Shown here: positions 54,487-63,615 of the stretch, in pieces | How the letters are laid out: each line of letters starts with the position of its first letter | How positions within the stretch are numbered: the first letter of the stretch is position 1 | NCBI RefSeq assembly: GCF_017497975.1 | Contig: NZ_JAGDEL010000004.1 | Span: forward strand, 248,001-312,000 | Length of the DNA stretch: 64,000 bases | DNA from: Metabacillus bambusae | GTDB taxonomy: Bacteria > Bacillota > Bacilli > Bacillales > Bacillaceae | Reading direction: 5' to 3' | Made by a program: the position numbers and the translations under genes | The notes under the pieces: generated by a model | Seen by the model: the letters and a program-made list of their open reading frames with translations, nothing else | Database searches by the model: none | What the model was told of the DNA's origin: nothing

Positions 54487-54616
54487 ACAAAAGCGCAAGC
54501 GTTCGATGTTGACTTATCGTACAGTGGTGAGGGAAGTCCACTTCTGCTTAAGCGCTGGAGCTGGATGTCGTGCGCTTATCCACAGTTCAAGAATTTTATA
54601 ATTTCCTAAACGCTAA
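54487..54616 (+). repeat. Family A repeat, copy A8, with a DnaA box
   Basis: It starts ACAAAAGCGCAAGCG directly after a stop codon. The centre is unrelated to other copies but still self-complementary (CAGTGG/CCACTTCTG). The 3' extension GTCGTGCGCTTATCCACAG contains TTATCCACA at 54576-54584 and matches copy A4 almost base for base. Confidence 0.82.
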
Positions 54617-54668
54617 CAAAAGGTCTTTTACTCAGGCATGTATCTCATGTTAAGTGAAAGACCTTATT
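54617..54668. terminator. Hairpin between convergent small genes
   Basis: AGGTCTTTTACT and AGTGAAAGACCT arms with a long loop. It could terminate the gene on either side; the T tracts are short. Confidence 0.5.
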
Positions 54669-54681
54669 GTTCTAAATGTTG

Positions 54682-54861
54682 TTATTTTTCTGGCTTTACA
54701 AATATAGTCAGACAATTTGTTTGTAAGTCCATCCTTCCATAATGATAAACTTGACCACCTAGTGAAAAAACATTCTTATCTTTTAGATGTACATATTGCT
54801 CTCTTGATAGCTCTAACTTGTTATGTACTCCATTTTCAACTGCAAGCACTTTTATTTCCAT
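54682..54861 (-). CDS. Small hypothetical protein, 59 residues
   Basis: MEIKVLAVENGVHNKLELSR continues EQYVHLKDKNVFSLGGQVYH and ends TIFVKPEK. It reads as a small beta-rich soluble domain with no membrane segment. AAAGGA lies ten bases before the ATG, a modest ribosome binding site. Codon use is similar to neighbouring genes and no other feature explains the stretch, which favours a real gene, but I know no family for it. It sits between the 43-residue gene and cvfB, transcribed leftward. Confidence 0.5.
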   Translation of the reverse strand: MEIKVLAVENGVHNKLELSREQYVHLKDKNVFSLGGQVYHYGRMDLQTNCLTIFVKPEK

Positions 54862-54990
54862 CCCATATCAATCCTTTAATATGTTCTTTCATAGTACTTT
54901 TATACTAAACATTCTATAAAATCAGTATATTTTGTATCTTATGAAAGCGTCAAGCTATTGGTTCTGAAATGGCTCCTACTTCCTTATATT

Positions 54991-55035
54991 AAAAAACGGT
55001 CTTCATTTCTAAATAGAATGAAGACCGTTCTTATT
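54991..55035 (-). terminator. cvfB terminator
   Basis: AACGGTCTTCATTC and GAATGAAGACCGTT-type arms, then TTTTTT on the minus strand. Confidence 0.88.
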
Positions 55036-55036
55036 C

Positions 55037-55918
55037 TTATTGATCCTGCTGTTCTTTAAAATATGTCCAGCCATCTTTTTGATAAACTCTACCATGCTTC
55101 ATTAAATGCCCTAAAGCTCGTTTAAACGCACCTTTACTTAGTTCAAAGCGTTCATATATATCATCTGGATCACTTTTATCATTGAAAGGCATTGCTCCGC
55201 CTCTTTCTTGCATATAACCATAAATTCGTTCTGCATCACCACTTAGTGCCTCATGCTTTCGTGGCAATAAACTAACGTTAAGAGTCCCATCCTCCTTCAC
55301 GTCAATAACTCGTCCTGTTACTGTCTCACCTAAGCGCGGCTCAACGATTCGCTGTGAGGAATGGATAAAACCTTTATAGCCTTCTTCAGTTAATATGAAT
55401 GAACCTGCTACTATCATTCTGTAAACAGTTCCTGTAATTTCTTTATTAAACAACGAACGATCAGCATCTTTAAAGAAAGGCTCAACAATTTCCTCTGTCG
55501 CTAGGCGAACAAAAAAACGGCCATTTCCCGAAACCTTTAATGTACAATAAAGCTTGTCCCCTGGTTTAGGCCATACTTCTCTTAAAAACGGGAGATGATC
55601 CTTTGCTACAAGAGCATCCTTACTCAAGCCAATATTCACAAAAGCCCCCATATCATCTACTACATCTACCACTTCTACCCAACCGTATGATTGATCCGTA
55701 ATCAGTGGTTTTTTCATCGTTGCGTACAATCGTTCTTGAGCATCAATCACGAAAAAGACCTCAATTTTTTCTCCTACCTCGATTTCTCCTATCACTTCAC
55801 TTTTATGTAATAGAACACGCTCATCTCCATCTGTTAAGAAGTATCCATAATCGACCTTTTCATCTATCGTTAATGTTGCAAATGTGCCTGGCATCATATC
55901 ATTTATCGTTCCTTTCAT
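55037..55918 (-). CDS. S1-domain RNA-binding protein YitL (CvfB family)
   Basis: A 293-residue protein with three S1-like RNA-binding segments (GYFLTDGDERVLLHKSEV, VGEKIEVFFVIDAQER and GAFVNIGLSKDALVAKDHLP, then GYKGFIHSSQ...GETVTGRVIDVKEDG) and a C-terminal winged helix (YERFELSKGAFKRALGHLMK). CvfB in Staphylococcus affects virulence gene expression by binding RNA. B. subtilis YitL is the positional orthologue. The start is uncertain: ATG 55918 lacks a good ribosome binding site, while in-frame ATG 55897 has AAAGGA about 12 bases upstream. Confidence 0.88.
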   Translation of the reverse strand: MKGTINDMMPGTFATLTIDEKVDYGYFLTDGDERVLLHKSEVIGEIEVGEKIEVFFVIDAQERLYATMKKPLITDQSYGWVEVVDVVDDMGAFVNIGLSKDALVAKDHLPFLREVWPKPGDKLYCTLKVSGNGRFFVRLATEEIVEPFFKDADRSLFNKEITGTVYRMIVAGSFILTEEGYKGFIHSSQRIVEPRLGETVTGRVIDVKEDGTLNVSLLPRKHEALSGDAERIYGYMQERGGAMPFNDKSDPDDIYERFELSKGAFKRALGHLMKHGRVYQKDGWTYFKEQQDQ

Positions 55919-56076
55919 TTAAGTGAAAATTTTATTAGTTCTCACTTTCCTCATCATTTGTGAGTAGTTTTTTAGCAACTTTTATACTTAAAAGTCCTTT
56001 GGGCGTTTAAAAAGTTGTGATCATTGTTTTATTTTACTATAATCTAACCATATTATATACGTAATGGAGGATTAAT

Positions 56077-56568
56077 ATGGCGAAAGATAGTTCATTTGAT
56101 ATTGTATCCAAAATTGAATTCCCCGAAGTGACGAATGCAATCAGTATAGCAATGAAAGAAATTGCTACTCGTTATGATTTTAAAGGGAGCAAAAGTAATA
56201 TTTCATTAGAAAAAGAAGAGCTCGTTTTAGTCTCTGACGATGAGTACAAGCTAGACCAACTAAAAGACGTCCTATTATCAAAACTTGTTAAACGAAATGT
56301 ACCAATTAAAAATATTTCGTATAAAAAAATTGAGAATGCCTCAGGTGGAACAGTTCGTCAAAGAGCAGAATTAGTTTCTGGGATTGATAAAGAAAATGCA
56401 AAAAAAATAAATACGCTTATTAAAAATGCTGGATTAAAGGTAAAAACTCAAATTCAAGATGATCAAATTCGTGTAACAGGAAAAAGCAGAGACGATTTAC
56501 AACAAGTTATTGCTGCAATAAGAGAAGCTGACTTACCAATTGACGTACAGTTCATTAATTATCGCTAG
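56077..56568 (+). CDS. YajQ-family nucleotide-binding protein
   Basis: A 163-residue YajQ (UPF0234) protein, orthologous by position to B. subtilis YitK. Family motifs are [16 protein letters not shown] at the N-terminus, [18 protein letters not shown], and [12 protein letters not shown]-type sequence (here [15 protein letters not shown]) near the end. Members have two ferredoxin-like domains and bind nucleic acid or, in some Gram-negative species, cyclic di-GMP. ATGGAGG precedes the ATG. It ends two bases before a truncated family A repeat and has a terminator at 56621. Confidence 0.92.
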   Translation: MAKDSSFDIVSKIEFPEVTNAISIAMKEIATRYDFKGSKSNISLEKEELVLVSDDEYKLDQLKDVLLSKLVKRNVPIKNISYKKIENASGGTVRQRAELVSGIDKENAKKINTLIKNAGLKVKTQIQDDQIRVTGKSRDDLQQVIAAIREADLPIDVQFINYR

Positions 56569-56586
56569 ACCAAAAGCGCAAGAGCC
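56569..56586 (+). repeat. Truncated family A fragment A9
   Basis: Only the left end CCAAAAGCGCAAGAGCCC remains, directly after the yajQ stop, the same placement as copies A7 and A8. Confidence 0.5.
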
Positions 56587-56620
56587 CGTTTATCAACAGA
56601 AATCCTATACGAAATTAACA

Positions 56621-56662
56621 GACAGTTCATCTAACACATAGTTGTTGCTGAACTGTCTTTTT
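56621..56662 (+). terminator. yajQ terminator
   Basis: GACAGTTCA and TGAACTGTC arms with a long loop, then TTTTTAC. Confidence 0.78.
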
Positions 56663-56804
56663 ACTACTTTTTGAAAGATGATTACCACCTTTTCCCACTC
56701 GTAATTTTAACCAAAATATCATTTAACTATTGATATTTTTCATAATATTAGATAAATTAGTTGTAACACTTTTCAATATATTAAAGTAAATACATTAATT
56801 TCAT

Positions 56805-57120
56805 ATCTTATCAAGAGAAGCTGAGGGACTGGCCCTATGAAGCTTCAGCAACCGGTCCATAACGAGTGATGACTGGATTTTAGTTGATTGTTCAAAGAAA
56901 GAAGATAATCCTTAAGTTGTTTTCTATCCGCATCTACAAACCTTGCAGGTGCGGATAGAAAACAAACAACAGCATGGTTTTCAAACTTTCTAAACAATCA
57001 ATCTTTCCTACTTATCCTCCGAGTCCCAAGGTGCTAATTCCAGCTAAGCATGTAAGATGCTTGAAAGATAAGGGGAAGCTTTGAATCACTCAGCCTTCTT
57101 CTTAAGAGGGCTTTTTTTAT
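56805..57120 (+). promoter_or_regulatory. SAM-I (S-box) riboswitch of yitJ-metH with expanded P3 arm
   Basis: The conserved core is present: P1 TCTTATCAAGAG, P2 with GAGGGACTGGCCC and the ATGAAGC loop, AACC at 56850-56853, AAGGTGCTAATTCCAGC at 57028-57044, P4 AAGCATGTAAGATGCTT, and GATAAG closing P1 near 57072. A terminator AGCC...AGGGC with TTTTTTT follows (57090-57120). The P3 region (56854-57027) is 174 nt, against about 25 nt in B. subtilis yitJ as I recall it, and holds two nested stems, including a roughly 18-bp inner one (56916-56970). SAM binding would terminate transcription. Confidence 0.93.
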
Positions 57121-57176
57121 TATTATATCGATTCATTTTTTCTCTTCACACTACTACATAGATCGGAGGCTTTTCT

Positions 57177-59030
57177 ATGAGCTTTTTGGAAGACTTAAAG
57201 AGTAAGATTTTAATTGGGGACGGTGCAATGGGAACAATGCTTTATTCCCACGGTGTTGATCGTTGTTTTGAAGAATTAAACCTTTCTAGACCTGATGATG
57301 TTCAACGCGTTCATCAAGCATATATTCAAGCCGGTGCTAACCTTATTCAGACGAACACATATGGGGCAAATGATATTAAACTCTCAAGATACGGCCTAGA
57401 GGATGAAATTAGACAAATTAACAAAACTGCTGTTGAAATTGCCAAACGTGCAGCTACTTCTTCAACATATGTATTCGGAACTATTGGCGGTGTTCGTTCA
57501 TTCAAGAAAAGCGCCCATACACTTGAAGAAATTAAACGAAATTTTAGAGAGCAGCTGTTTATATTACTAAATGAAGATGTCGATGGACTATTACTTGAAA
57601 CCTACTATGATTTAGAGGAAATGAAAACGGTACTCCAAATTGCAAAAAAAGAAACAAATAAACCAATCATAGCAAATGTATCCCTCCATGAAGCAGGTGT
57701 TTTACAAGATGGGACAGCATTAACAGATGCTTTTTCAACTCTCGAAGAGCTTGGTGCGAATGTAATTGGCTTAAACTGCCGTTTAGGTCCATACCATATG
57801 ATTCAATCTCTTGAGGAGGTTCCACTTCTTGAGTCAGCCTATCTATCTGTATTCCCAAACAGTAGCTTACCTGCTTTAAATGAAGGTCGTTTAGTTTATG
57901 AATCTGATGAAGGTTACTTTAAGGAGAGCGCTCTGAAGTTTAGAGACCAAGGTGTTCGCCTAATTGGTGGCTGCTGTGGAACAACACCAAAACACATTCA
58001 AGCAATGGCTGAAGCTGTAGGACATCTAACTCCTGTGACAGATAAAAAGGTAAGAGTTCCGAAGCAAGTACAAGTAAATATCACATCTAGTAACACTGGC
58101 ACACTTCCTCCACTTCAGGAGATTGTAAAGGAAAAACGTTCAGTTATTGTTGAGCTTGACCCTCCGAAGAAGCTTGGAATGAATAAATTCCTCGAAGGAG
58201 CACAAGCGCTTCATCATGCAGGTATCGACGCTTTGACTCTTGCAGATAACTCACTTGCTTCTCCACGGGTAAGCAATCTAGCTGCCGGAATTCTCGCAAA
58301 AGAAAAAACAGGTGGCAGAGCATTAATTCATATTACATGTCGTGACCGAAACTTAATTGGCTTACAATCGCATTTAATGGGTTTACATTCATTAGGACTG
58401 TCTGATGTACTGGCAATTACTGGTGACCCTTCAAAAATTGGTGATTTCCCTGGAGCAACTTCTGTTTATGATGTCTCTTCTTTTGATTTAATTAGTTTAA
58501 TTAAACAATTCAATGAAGGTGTCTCTTATTCAGGTAAACCATTAGGTGAAAAAACAAACTTCTCAGTTGCGGCTGCCTTTAATCCAAATGTTCGTCACTT
58601 AGATAAGGCTGTTGTCAGACTTGAAAAGAAAATTGCCCATGGTGCAGATTATTTTATCTCACAACCTCTTTATTCCAGTCAACAAATTGTAGATGTATAT
58701 GAGGAAACTAGAAATTTAAAAGCACCTATTTACATTGGGATCATGCCATTGACATCAAGCCGTAACGCAGAATTTATTCATAATGAAATTCCTGGAATTA
58801 AACTTTCAGATTCGATTCGAGATAAAATGGCAGCAGCAGGAACAGATAAGGAAAGAGCCCGCCAAGAAGGCCTAGCCATTGCAAAGGATCTTATTGATAC
58901 AGCATTTGATTTATTTAATGGAATTTATTTAATAACCCCATTTTTACAGTACGACCTTACAGTGGAGCTAACCAATTACATCCATGAGAAGGAAAAACAA
59001 CTGGCTGAAAGGAAGATTACACATGTGTAG
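57177..59030 (+). CDS. yitJ: Bifunctional homocysteine S-methyltransferase / methylenetetrahydrofolate reductase YitJ
   Basis: A 617-residue fusion. Residues 1-290 are a zinc homocysteine methyltransferase domain ([20 protein letters not shown], zinc cysteines in IGGCCGTTP and an earlier LNCRLGP). Residues 320-610 are a FAD-dependent MetF domain ([32 protein letters not shown]). The reductase half makes 5-methyl-tetrahydrofolate, the methyl donor for MetH encoded next. GATCGGAGG precedes the ATG. Its 3' end overlaps the metH start by eight bases. It is under the S-box riboswitch. Confidence 0.95.
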   Translation: MSFLEDLKSKILIGDGAMGTMLYSHGVDRCFEELNLSRPDDVQRVHQAYIQAGANLIQTNTYGANDIKLSRYGLEDEIRQINKTAVEIAKRAATSSTYVFGTIGGVRSFKKSAHTLEEIKRNFREQLFILLNEDVDGLLLETYYDLEEMKTVLQIAKKETNKPIIANVSLHEAGVLQDGTALTDAFSTLEELGANVIGLNCRLGPYHMIQSLEEVPLLESAYLSVFPNSSLPALNEGRLVYESDEGYFKESALKFRDQGVRLIGGCCGTTPKHIQAMAEAVGHLTPVTDKKVRVPKQVQVNITSSNTGTLPPLQEIVKEKRSVIVELDPPKKLGMNKFLEGAQALHHAGIDALTLADNSLASPRVSNLAAGILAKEKTGGRALIHITCRDRNLIGLQSHLMGLHSLGLSDVLAITGDPSKIGDFPGATSVYDVSSFDLISLIKQFNEGVSYSGKPLGEKTNFSVAAAFNPNVRHLDKAVVRLEKKIAHGADYFISQPLYSSQQIVDVYEETRNLKAPIYIGIMPLTSSRNAEFIHNEIPGIKLSDSIRDKMAAAGTDKERARQEGLAIAKDLIDTAFDLFNGIYLITPFLQYDLTVELTNYIHEKEKQLAERKITHV

Positions 59031-62000
59031 CATCAAAAATGAAATAAAAAAACGGATACTTGTACTTGACGGTGCAATGGGTACAATGATTCAAGCTGCT
59101 GATCTTACACCTGATGATTTTGGTGGTGAAGATTACGAAGGCTGTAATGAATATTTAACATTAACAGCACCGAAAACAATTGAAGCGATTCATGAAGCCT
59201 ATCTTGAAGCAGGCTCAGATATCATTTCAACAAACACATTTGGTGCTACTAGTCTTGTTTTAGATGAATATGATTTAGGTTCTTTCGCCCTTGAACTTAA
59301 TATTGAATCAGCAAAAATTGCAAAAAAAGCAGCTGAGAAATTTTCCACACCTGAAAAACCAAGATATGTTGCCGGAGCAATGGGTCCAACAACGAAAACG
59401 TTATCTGTAACAGGTGGGACAACATTTGATACATTAGTCGATAACTATGAAGAACAAGCAAGAGGATTAATTATCGGTGGCGCCGACTTACTTCTCCTTG
59501 AAACTAGCCAGGATATGCTAAATGTAAAAGCTGGATTCTTAGGCATCCAAAAGGCATTTGAAACAACAGGTAAAGAGCTTCCACTTATGGTTTCTGGAAC
59601 AATTGAACCAATGGGTACAACATTAGCAGGACAGGATATTGAGGCTTTTTATGTCTCATTAGAGCACATGAAACCAATTTCTGTTGGTCTTAACTGTGCA
59701 ACAGGTCCTGAATTTATGACAGACCATATCCGTACATTATCTGGATTAGCGAATACAGCAGTAAGCTGTTATCCGAATGCTGGATTACCAGATGAAGAAG
59801 GAAATTACCATGAATCACCTGAGTCACTTGCCAAAAAACTTGTTGGCTTCGCTGAACAAGGCTGGCTAAACTTTGTAGGTGGCTGTTGTGGAACAACTCC
59901 AGAACATATTAAAGCTATTTGTGATGCTGTATCAACGATCAGCCCTCGGAACATTGAAGACGTTTCAAGTGGTCACACTGTTTCTGGAATCGATGCCCTT
60001 CTTTATGAAGATGGCATGCGTCCACTATTTGTCGGAGAACGTACAAACGTAATCGGTTCCCGTAAATTCAAACGGTTGATTGCAGAACAAAAATTTGAAG
60101 AAGCCTCTGAAATTGCTAGAGCACAGGTGAAAAATGGTGCACATGTTATCGATATTTGCTTAGCAGACCCTGACAGAGATGAGCTTGAAGACATGGAGGC
60201 ATTCATTCAAGAGGTTGTTAAAAAGGTAAAGGCTCCTCTCGTTATTGACTCAACAGATGAAAAGGTCATCGAAAGAGCATTAAAATATTCTCAAGGTAAA
60301 GCAATCATCAACTCAATTAACCTTGAGGACGGTGAAGAACGCTTCGATGCAATTGTTCCCCTTGTTAAAAAATATGGTGGAGCTTTAGTAGTAGGAACCA
60401 TTGATGAAATTGGGATGGCCTTAACAGCTGAAAAAAAGCTTGAGGTTGCGATTCGTTCACATGATTTACTTGTCAAAAAACATGGTCTTAAGGCGAGTGA
60501 TTTAATATTTGACCCGCTTGTTTTCCCGGTTGGAACTGGTGATGAGCAATATATTGGATCTGCGAATGAAACAGTACGTGGTATTCAGCTGATAAAGGAA
60601 CACTTACCAGAATGCTTAACCATCCTCGGCGTTAGTAATGTATCCTTTGGTCTTCCTCCTGTTGGACGTGAAGTATTGAATGCAGTTTATTTATACCACT
60701 GTACACAAGCAGGACTTGATTATGCGATTGTAAACACAGAAAAATTAGAGCGTTTTGCTTCGATTCCAAAGGCTGAAATCCAGCAAGCAGAAGATCTGTT
60801 ATTTAAAACAACTGATGAAACACTCGCTGCCTTTACAGCATTTTATCGAGGAAAGAAAAAGGAAAACAAAAAGCCAGTTAAATCTCTTCCATTAGAAGAA
60901 AGACTAGCTCTATATATCGTTGAAGGAACAAAGGAAGGTCTTCTTCCAGATTTAGAATTAGCTCTTAAAAAGTACCCTGATCCTCTTTCGATCATCAACG
61001 GACCACTAATGGCTGGAATGGCCGAGGTTGGTGTATTGTTTAATGACAATCAATTAATTGTTGCTGAAGTATTGCAAAGTGCTGAAGTAATGAAAGCTTC
61101 CGTATCCTATTTAGAACAATTTATGGACAAGAAAGACGATAGTGGAAAAGGTAAAATTTTATTAGCAACGGTTAAAGGTGATGTTCACGATATCGGTAAA
61201 AACTTAGTGGACATTATTTTAAGTAATAATGGTTATAAGGTTGTTGACCTGGGAATAAAAGTAACACCTCAAACACTTATTCAAGCAGTTAAAGATGAAA
61301 AACCCGATATTATTGGTTTGTCTGGGCTTTTAGTAAAATCTGCTCAGCAAATGGTCATTACTGCTCAGGACTTACATGAAGCTAATTGCAACGTACCAAT
61401 TTTAGTAGGTGGAGCTGCCCTTTCAAGAAAATTTACGAGAATGAAAATTTCTCCACAATATACGGGTCCAGTTGTTTACGCAAAAGATGCAATGGACGGA
61501 TTATCCTTAGCAAATCAATTGCGGACTTCTCCAGAGCTGTTTGCTGAAAAAGAAGCTGCAGTTACTGAAGAATCAAAACCAAAAAGTACGCAGACGAAAG
61601 CTGTTACTGAGCTATTAGAAAAGCGTGGTAACCTTAGTGAAGCACCTATCTTTACTCCGGTGGATACTAAGCGTCATTTGATTAAAGATATTGATATTAC
61701 CCAAATTATTCCTTATGTAAATATGCAAATGCTAATCGGACACCACCTTGGATTAAAAGGAAAAATCAAGGAATTGGTGCAAAAGAAAGATCCAAAAGCA
61801 TTAGAATTAGTTGAGTTAATTCAAGACCTATTAAAGGATGGTGCCAAAAAGAAATGGTTTAAGCCAGCTGTTGCTTATCAATTCTACCCATCTTATAGTG
61901 AAGGAAATAAATTGTATATTTTAGATCCAAATAACACAAATTCGATTTTGGAAACATTTGATTTTCCAAGACAAGAAAAACTACCATACCGTTGTATCTC

Positions 62001-62445
62001 AGATTATGTTCGCCCTAAGCAGGAAGATGGATTTGATTATGTAGCCATGTTTGCAGTTACAGCGGGCAGCCAAATTCGCGAGTTAGCACAAGGCTTTAAG
62101 GAACAAGGAGATTATTTAAAAAGCCATGCTGTTCAAGCACTTGCTTTAGAGCTTGCAGAAGGACTAGCAGAACGAACACATCAGCTTGTTCGCGATCGTT
62201 GGGGCTTCCCTGATGCCCCTGACTTTACAATGGATCAGCGCTTTTCAGCTAAATATCAAGGTCAAAGGTATTCGTTTGGCTATCCGGCCTGTCCTGACCT
62301 TGAAGATCAAGAAAAACTCTTTAAGCTATTAAGACCTGAAGATATTGGAATTCAGTTAACAGAGGGCTTTATGATGGAGCCTGAAGCATCTGTTACAGCA
62401 ATTGTCGTGGCCCATCCAGAAGCAAGATATTTTAATGTTATGTAA
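59023..62445 (+). CDS. metH: Cobalamin-dependent methionine synthase MetH
   Basis: A 1140-residue four-module enzyme: homocysteine domain (about 1-320, zinc cysteines in LNCATGP and VGGCCGTTP), pterin-binding domain (about 335-600, [12 protein letters not shown]), cobalamin domain with the axial histidine H722 in GDVHDIGKN, and the C-terminal SAM reactivation domain (CISDYVRP, then [11 protein letters not shown]). It methylates homocysteine using methylcobalamin recharged from methyl-tetrahydrofolate. I chose ATG 59023, which has GAAAGGAAG upstream and overlaps yitJ by eight bases; an earlier in-frame ATG at 58984 lies deep in yitJ. B. subtilis has only B12-independent MetE, so this organism presumably acquires or makes B12. 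Confidence 0.95.
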   Translation: MCSIKNEIKKRILVLDGAMGTMIQAADLTPDDFGGEDYEGCNEYLTLTAPKTIEAIHEAYLEAGSDIISTNTFGATSLVLDEYDLGSFALELNIESAKIAKKAAEKFSTPEKPRYVAGAMGPTTKTLSVTGGTTFDTLVDNYEEQARGLIIGGADLLLLETSQDMLNVKAGFLGIQKAFETTGKELPLMVSGTIEPMGTTLAGQDIEAFYVSLEHMKPISVGLNCATGPEFMTDHIRTLSGLANTAVSCYPNAGLPDEEGNYHESPESLAKKLVGFAEQGWLNFVGGCCGTTPEHIKAICDAVSTISPRNIEDVSSGHTVSGIDALLYEDGMRPLFVGERTNVIGSRKFKRLIAEQKFEEASEIARAQVKNGAHVIDICLADPDRDELEDMEAFIQEVVKKVKAPLVIDSTDEKVIERALKYSQGKAIINSINLEDGEERFDAIVPLVKKYGGALVVGTIDEIGMALTAEKKLEVAIRSHDLLVKKHGLKASDLIFDPLVFPVGTGDEQYIGSANETVRGIQLIKEHLPECLTILGVSNVSFGLPPVGREVLNAVYLYHCTQAGLDYAIVNTEKLERFASIPKAEIQQAEDLLFKTTDETLAAFTAFYRGKKKENKKPVKSLPLEERLALYIVEGTKEGLLPDLELALKKYPDPLSIINGPLMAGMAEVGVLFNDNQLIVAEVLQSAEVMKASVSYLEQFMDKKDDSGKGKILLATVKGDVHDIGKNLVDIILSNNGYKVVDLGIKVTPQTLIQAVKDEKPDIIGLSGLLVKSAQQMVITAQDLHEANCNVPILVGGAALSRKFTRMKISPQYTGPVVYAKDAMDGLSLANQLRTSPELFAEKEAAVTEESKPKSTQTKAVTELLEKRGNLSEAPIFTPVDTKRHLIKDIDITQIIPYVNMQMLIGHHLGLKGKIKELVQKKDPKALELVELIQDLLKDGAKKKWFKPAVAYQFYPSYSEGNKLYILDPNNTNSILETFDFPRQEKLPYRCISDYVRPKQEDGFDYVAMFAVTAGSQIRELAQGFKEQGDYLKSHAVQALALELAEGLAERTHQLVRDRWGFPDAPDFTMDQRFSAKYQGQRYSFGYPACPDLEDQEKLFKLLRPEDIGIQLTEGFMMEPEASVTAIVVAHPEARYFNVM

Positions 62446-62458
62446 TAACTTTTGAAGA

Positions 62459-62494
62459 AGAGTCCTGAAACTTTACGTTTCAGGGCTTTTTCTA
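62459..62494 (+). terminator. metH terminator
   Basis: GTCCTGAAAC and GTTTCAGGGC arms, followed by TTTTTC. Confidence 0.88.
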
Positions 62495-62762
62495 TTTTTA
62501 ATCGGTCAATCCAGTATTTACCTACATCAAAAGTCTTAAGTCTAATTAATGAGTATACTTCCGACAATCAAATGAATTCATTTCTAGAACAAACAGTTAT
62601 ACTATTCCATAGAAGTTAGGCAACTAACTGGTTCATTGTAGATATTGTTTGAGCTAAAGAATTGACAATAAGAGTTTAAGTAACTAAAATCAAGGATGTT
62701 AAAAAGAAAGTGTAGCAACTTCTTTTATAAACTAAACATTAACATGAAACTAAACAAAAATG

Positions 62763-62776
62763 GTTGCTATAGCAAC
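62763..62776. promoter_or_regulatory. Palindromic operator 1 upstream of azoR
   Basis: GTTGCTATAGCAAC is a perfect 14-bp palindrome in the azoR upstream region. A half site, GTAGCAACTTC, lies earlier at 62712. The likely ligand is the MarR protein encoded after azoR (inference). The rest of the 420-base gap between metH and azoR shows nothing recognisable except the metH terminator. Confidence 0.65.
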
Positions 62777-62800
62777 TATTAGGCATCATCTTGCACTCTT

Positions 62801-62829
62801 TTAGACTTACAGAGTTCTTATTTTAAAAT
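62801..62829 (+). promoter_or_regulatory. azoR promoter
   Basis: TTAGAC (62801-62806) and TAAAAT (62824-62829) are 17 bases apart, 36 bases before the azoR start codon, between the two palindromes. Confidence 0.55.
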
Positions 62830-62830
62830 A

Positions 62831-62844
62831 GTTGCTATAACAAC
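62831..62844. promoter_or_regulatory. Palindromic operator 2 at the azoR transcription start
   Basis: GTTGCTATAACAAC differs from operator 1 at one position and lies immediately downstream of the putative -10, where a repressor would block initiation. Centre-to-centre spacing to operator 1 is 68 bp. Confidence 0.65.
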
Positions 62845-62865
62845 AAAAATTGGAGGAAAACATTT

Positions 62866-63492
62866 ATGTCAAACGTATTATTTATTAAAGCAAATTCACG
62901 CCCTATATCACAGGCTGTCAGTGTTCAATTATATGATGCTTTCTTACAAAGCTACAAAGAATCTCATCCAGAAGATTCAATCACAGAGCTTGATTTATTC
63001 AGCGAAAATCTACCTTATTATGGAGTAGATAGTATTAATGGAATGTTTAAATTAGGTAAGGGTATCGAGTTATCTTCTGATGAACAAGCTGCTACAGCAA
63101 CAGTAAAAAAATATCTAGATCAGTTTTTATCTGCAGATAAAATTGTATTAGCATTTCCACTTTGGAACTTTGCTGTCCCTGCTGTTCTGCATACGTACAT
63201 GGATTATCTATGCCAAGCTGGAACAACGTTCAAATATACGCCAGAGGGACCTGTTGGTTTACTTTCTGATAAAAAAGTTACTCTTCTTAATGCAAGAGGT
63301 GGTGTTTATTCAGAAGGACCTGCTGCTTCAAAAGAAATGGCAGTTAACTATGTTACAACAATTTTAGATTTCTTTGGTATTAACAATGTTACAAATATTA
63401 TCATCGAGGGACATAATCAATTCCCAGAACAGGCTAGTGAAATTATTGAAAATGGATTAAGAGAAGCAGTAACAGCTGCAAATACTTTTTAA
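62866..63492 (+). CDS. azoR: FMN-dependent NADH-azoreductase / quinone reductase
   Basis: A 208-residue flavodoxin-fold oxidoreductase of the AzoR/AcpD family, which reduces quinones and azo compounds by two electrons using NADH. The FMN phosphate loop is in FIKANSRPISQAVS, the isoalloxazine contact region in FPLWNFAVPAVL, and LLNARGGVYSEGP is the third flavin-contact stretch. TTGGAGG precedes the ATG. Two palindromic sites flank its promoter and a MarR-family gene follows in the same direction, the layout of quinone- or electrophile-inducible azoR-MarR pairs in Bacillus. Confidence 0.94.
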   Translation: MSNVLFIKANSRPISQAVSVQLYDAFLQSYKESHPEDSITELDLFSENLPYYGVDSINGMFKLGKGIELSSDEQAATATVKKYLDQFLSADKIVLAFPLWNFAVPAVLHTYMDYLCQAGTTFKYTPEGPVGLLSDKKVTLLNARGGVYSEGPAASKEMAVNYVTTILDFFGINNVTNIIIEGHNQFPEQASEIIENGLREAVTAANTF

Positions 63493-63503
63493 ACAGTTCT
63501 TCA

Positions 63504-63534
63504 TTAGACCAAAAGGCTTGCCTTTTGGTCTAAT
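63504..63534 (+). terminator. azoR terminator
   Basis: TTAGACCAAAAG and CTTTTGGTCTAA arms around a six-base loop. Confidence 0.82.
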
Positions 63535-63615
63535 TCTATTTTCCTATAAATTGAAATAAGGTATACTTGTAACTAAATTTATTCATTACAAGTAACATTT
63601 AGGAGATTAGATGCA

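Noticed and set aside
54717-54908. 63-codon frame on the + strand
   Set aside because: It lacks a ribosome binding site, and the opposite strand carries a more protein-like 59-codon gene.
57120-57176. Cobalamin riboswitch for the B12-dependent metH
   Set aside because: Only the S-box is present upstream of yitJ-metH, and no B12-box sequence was found.
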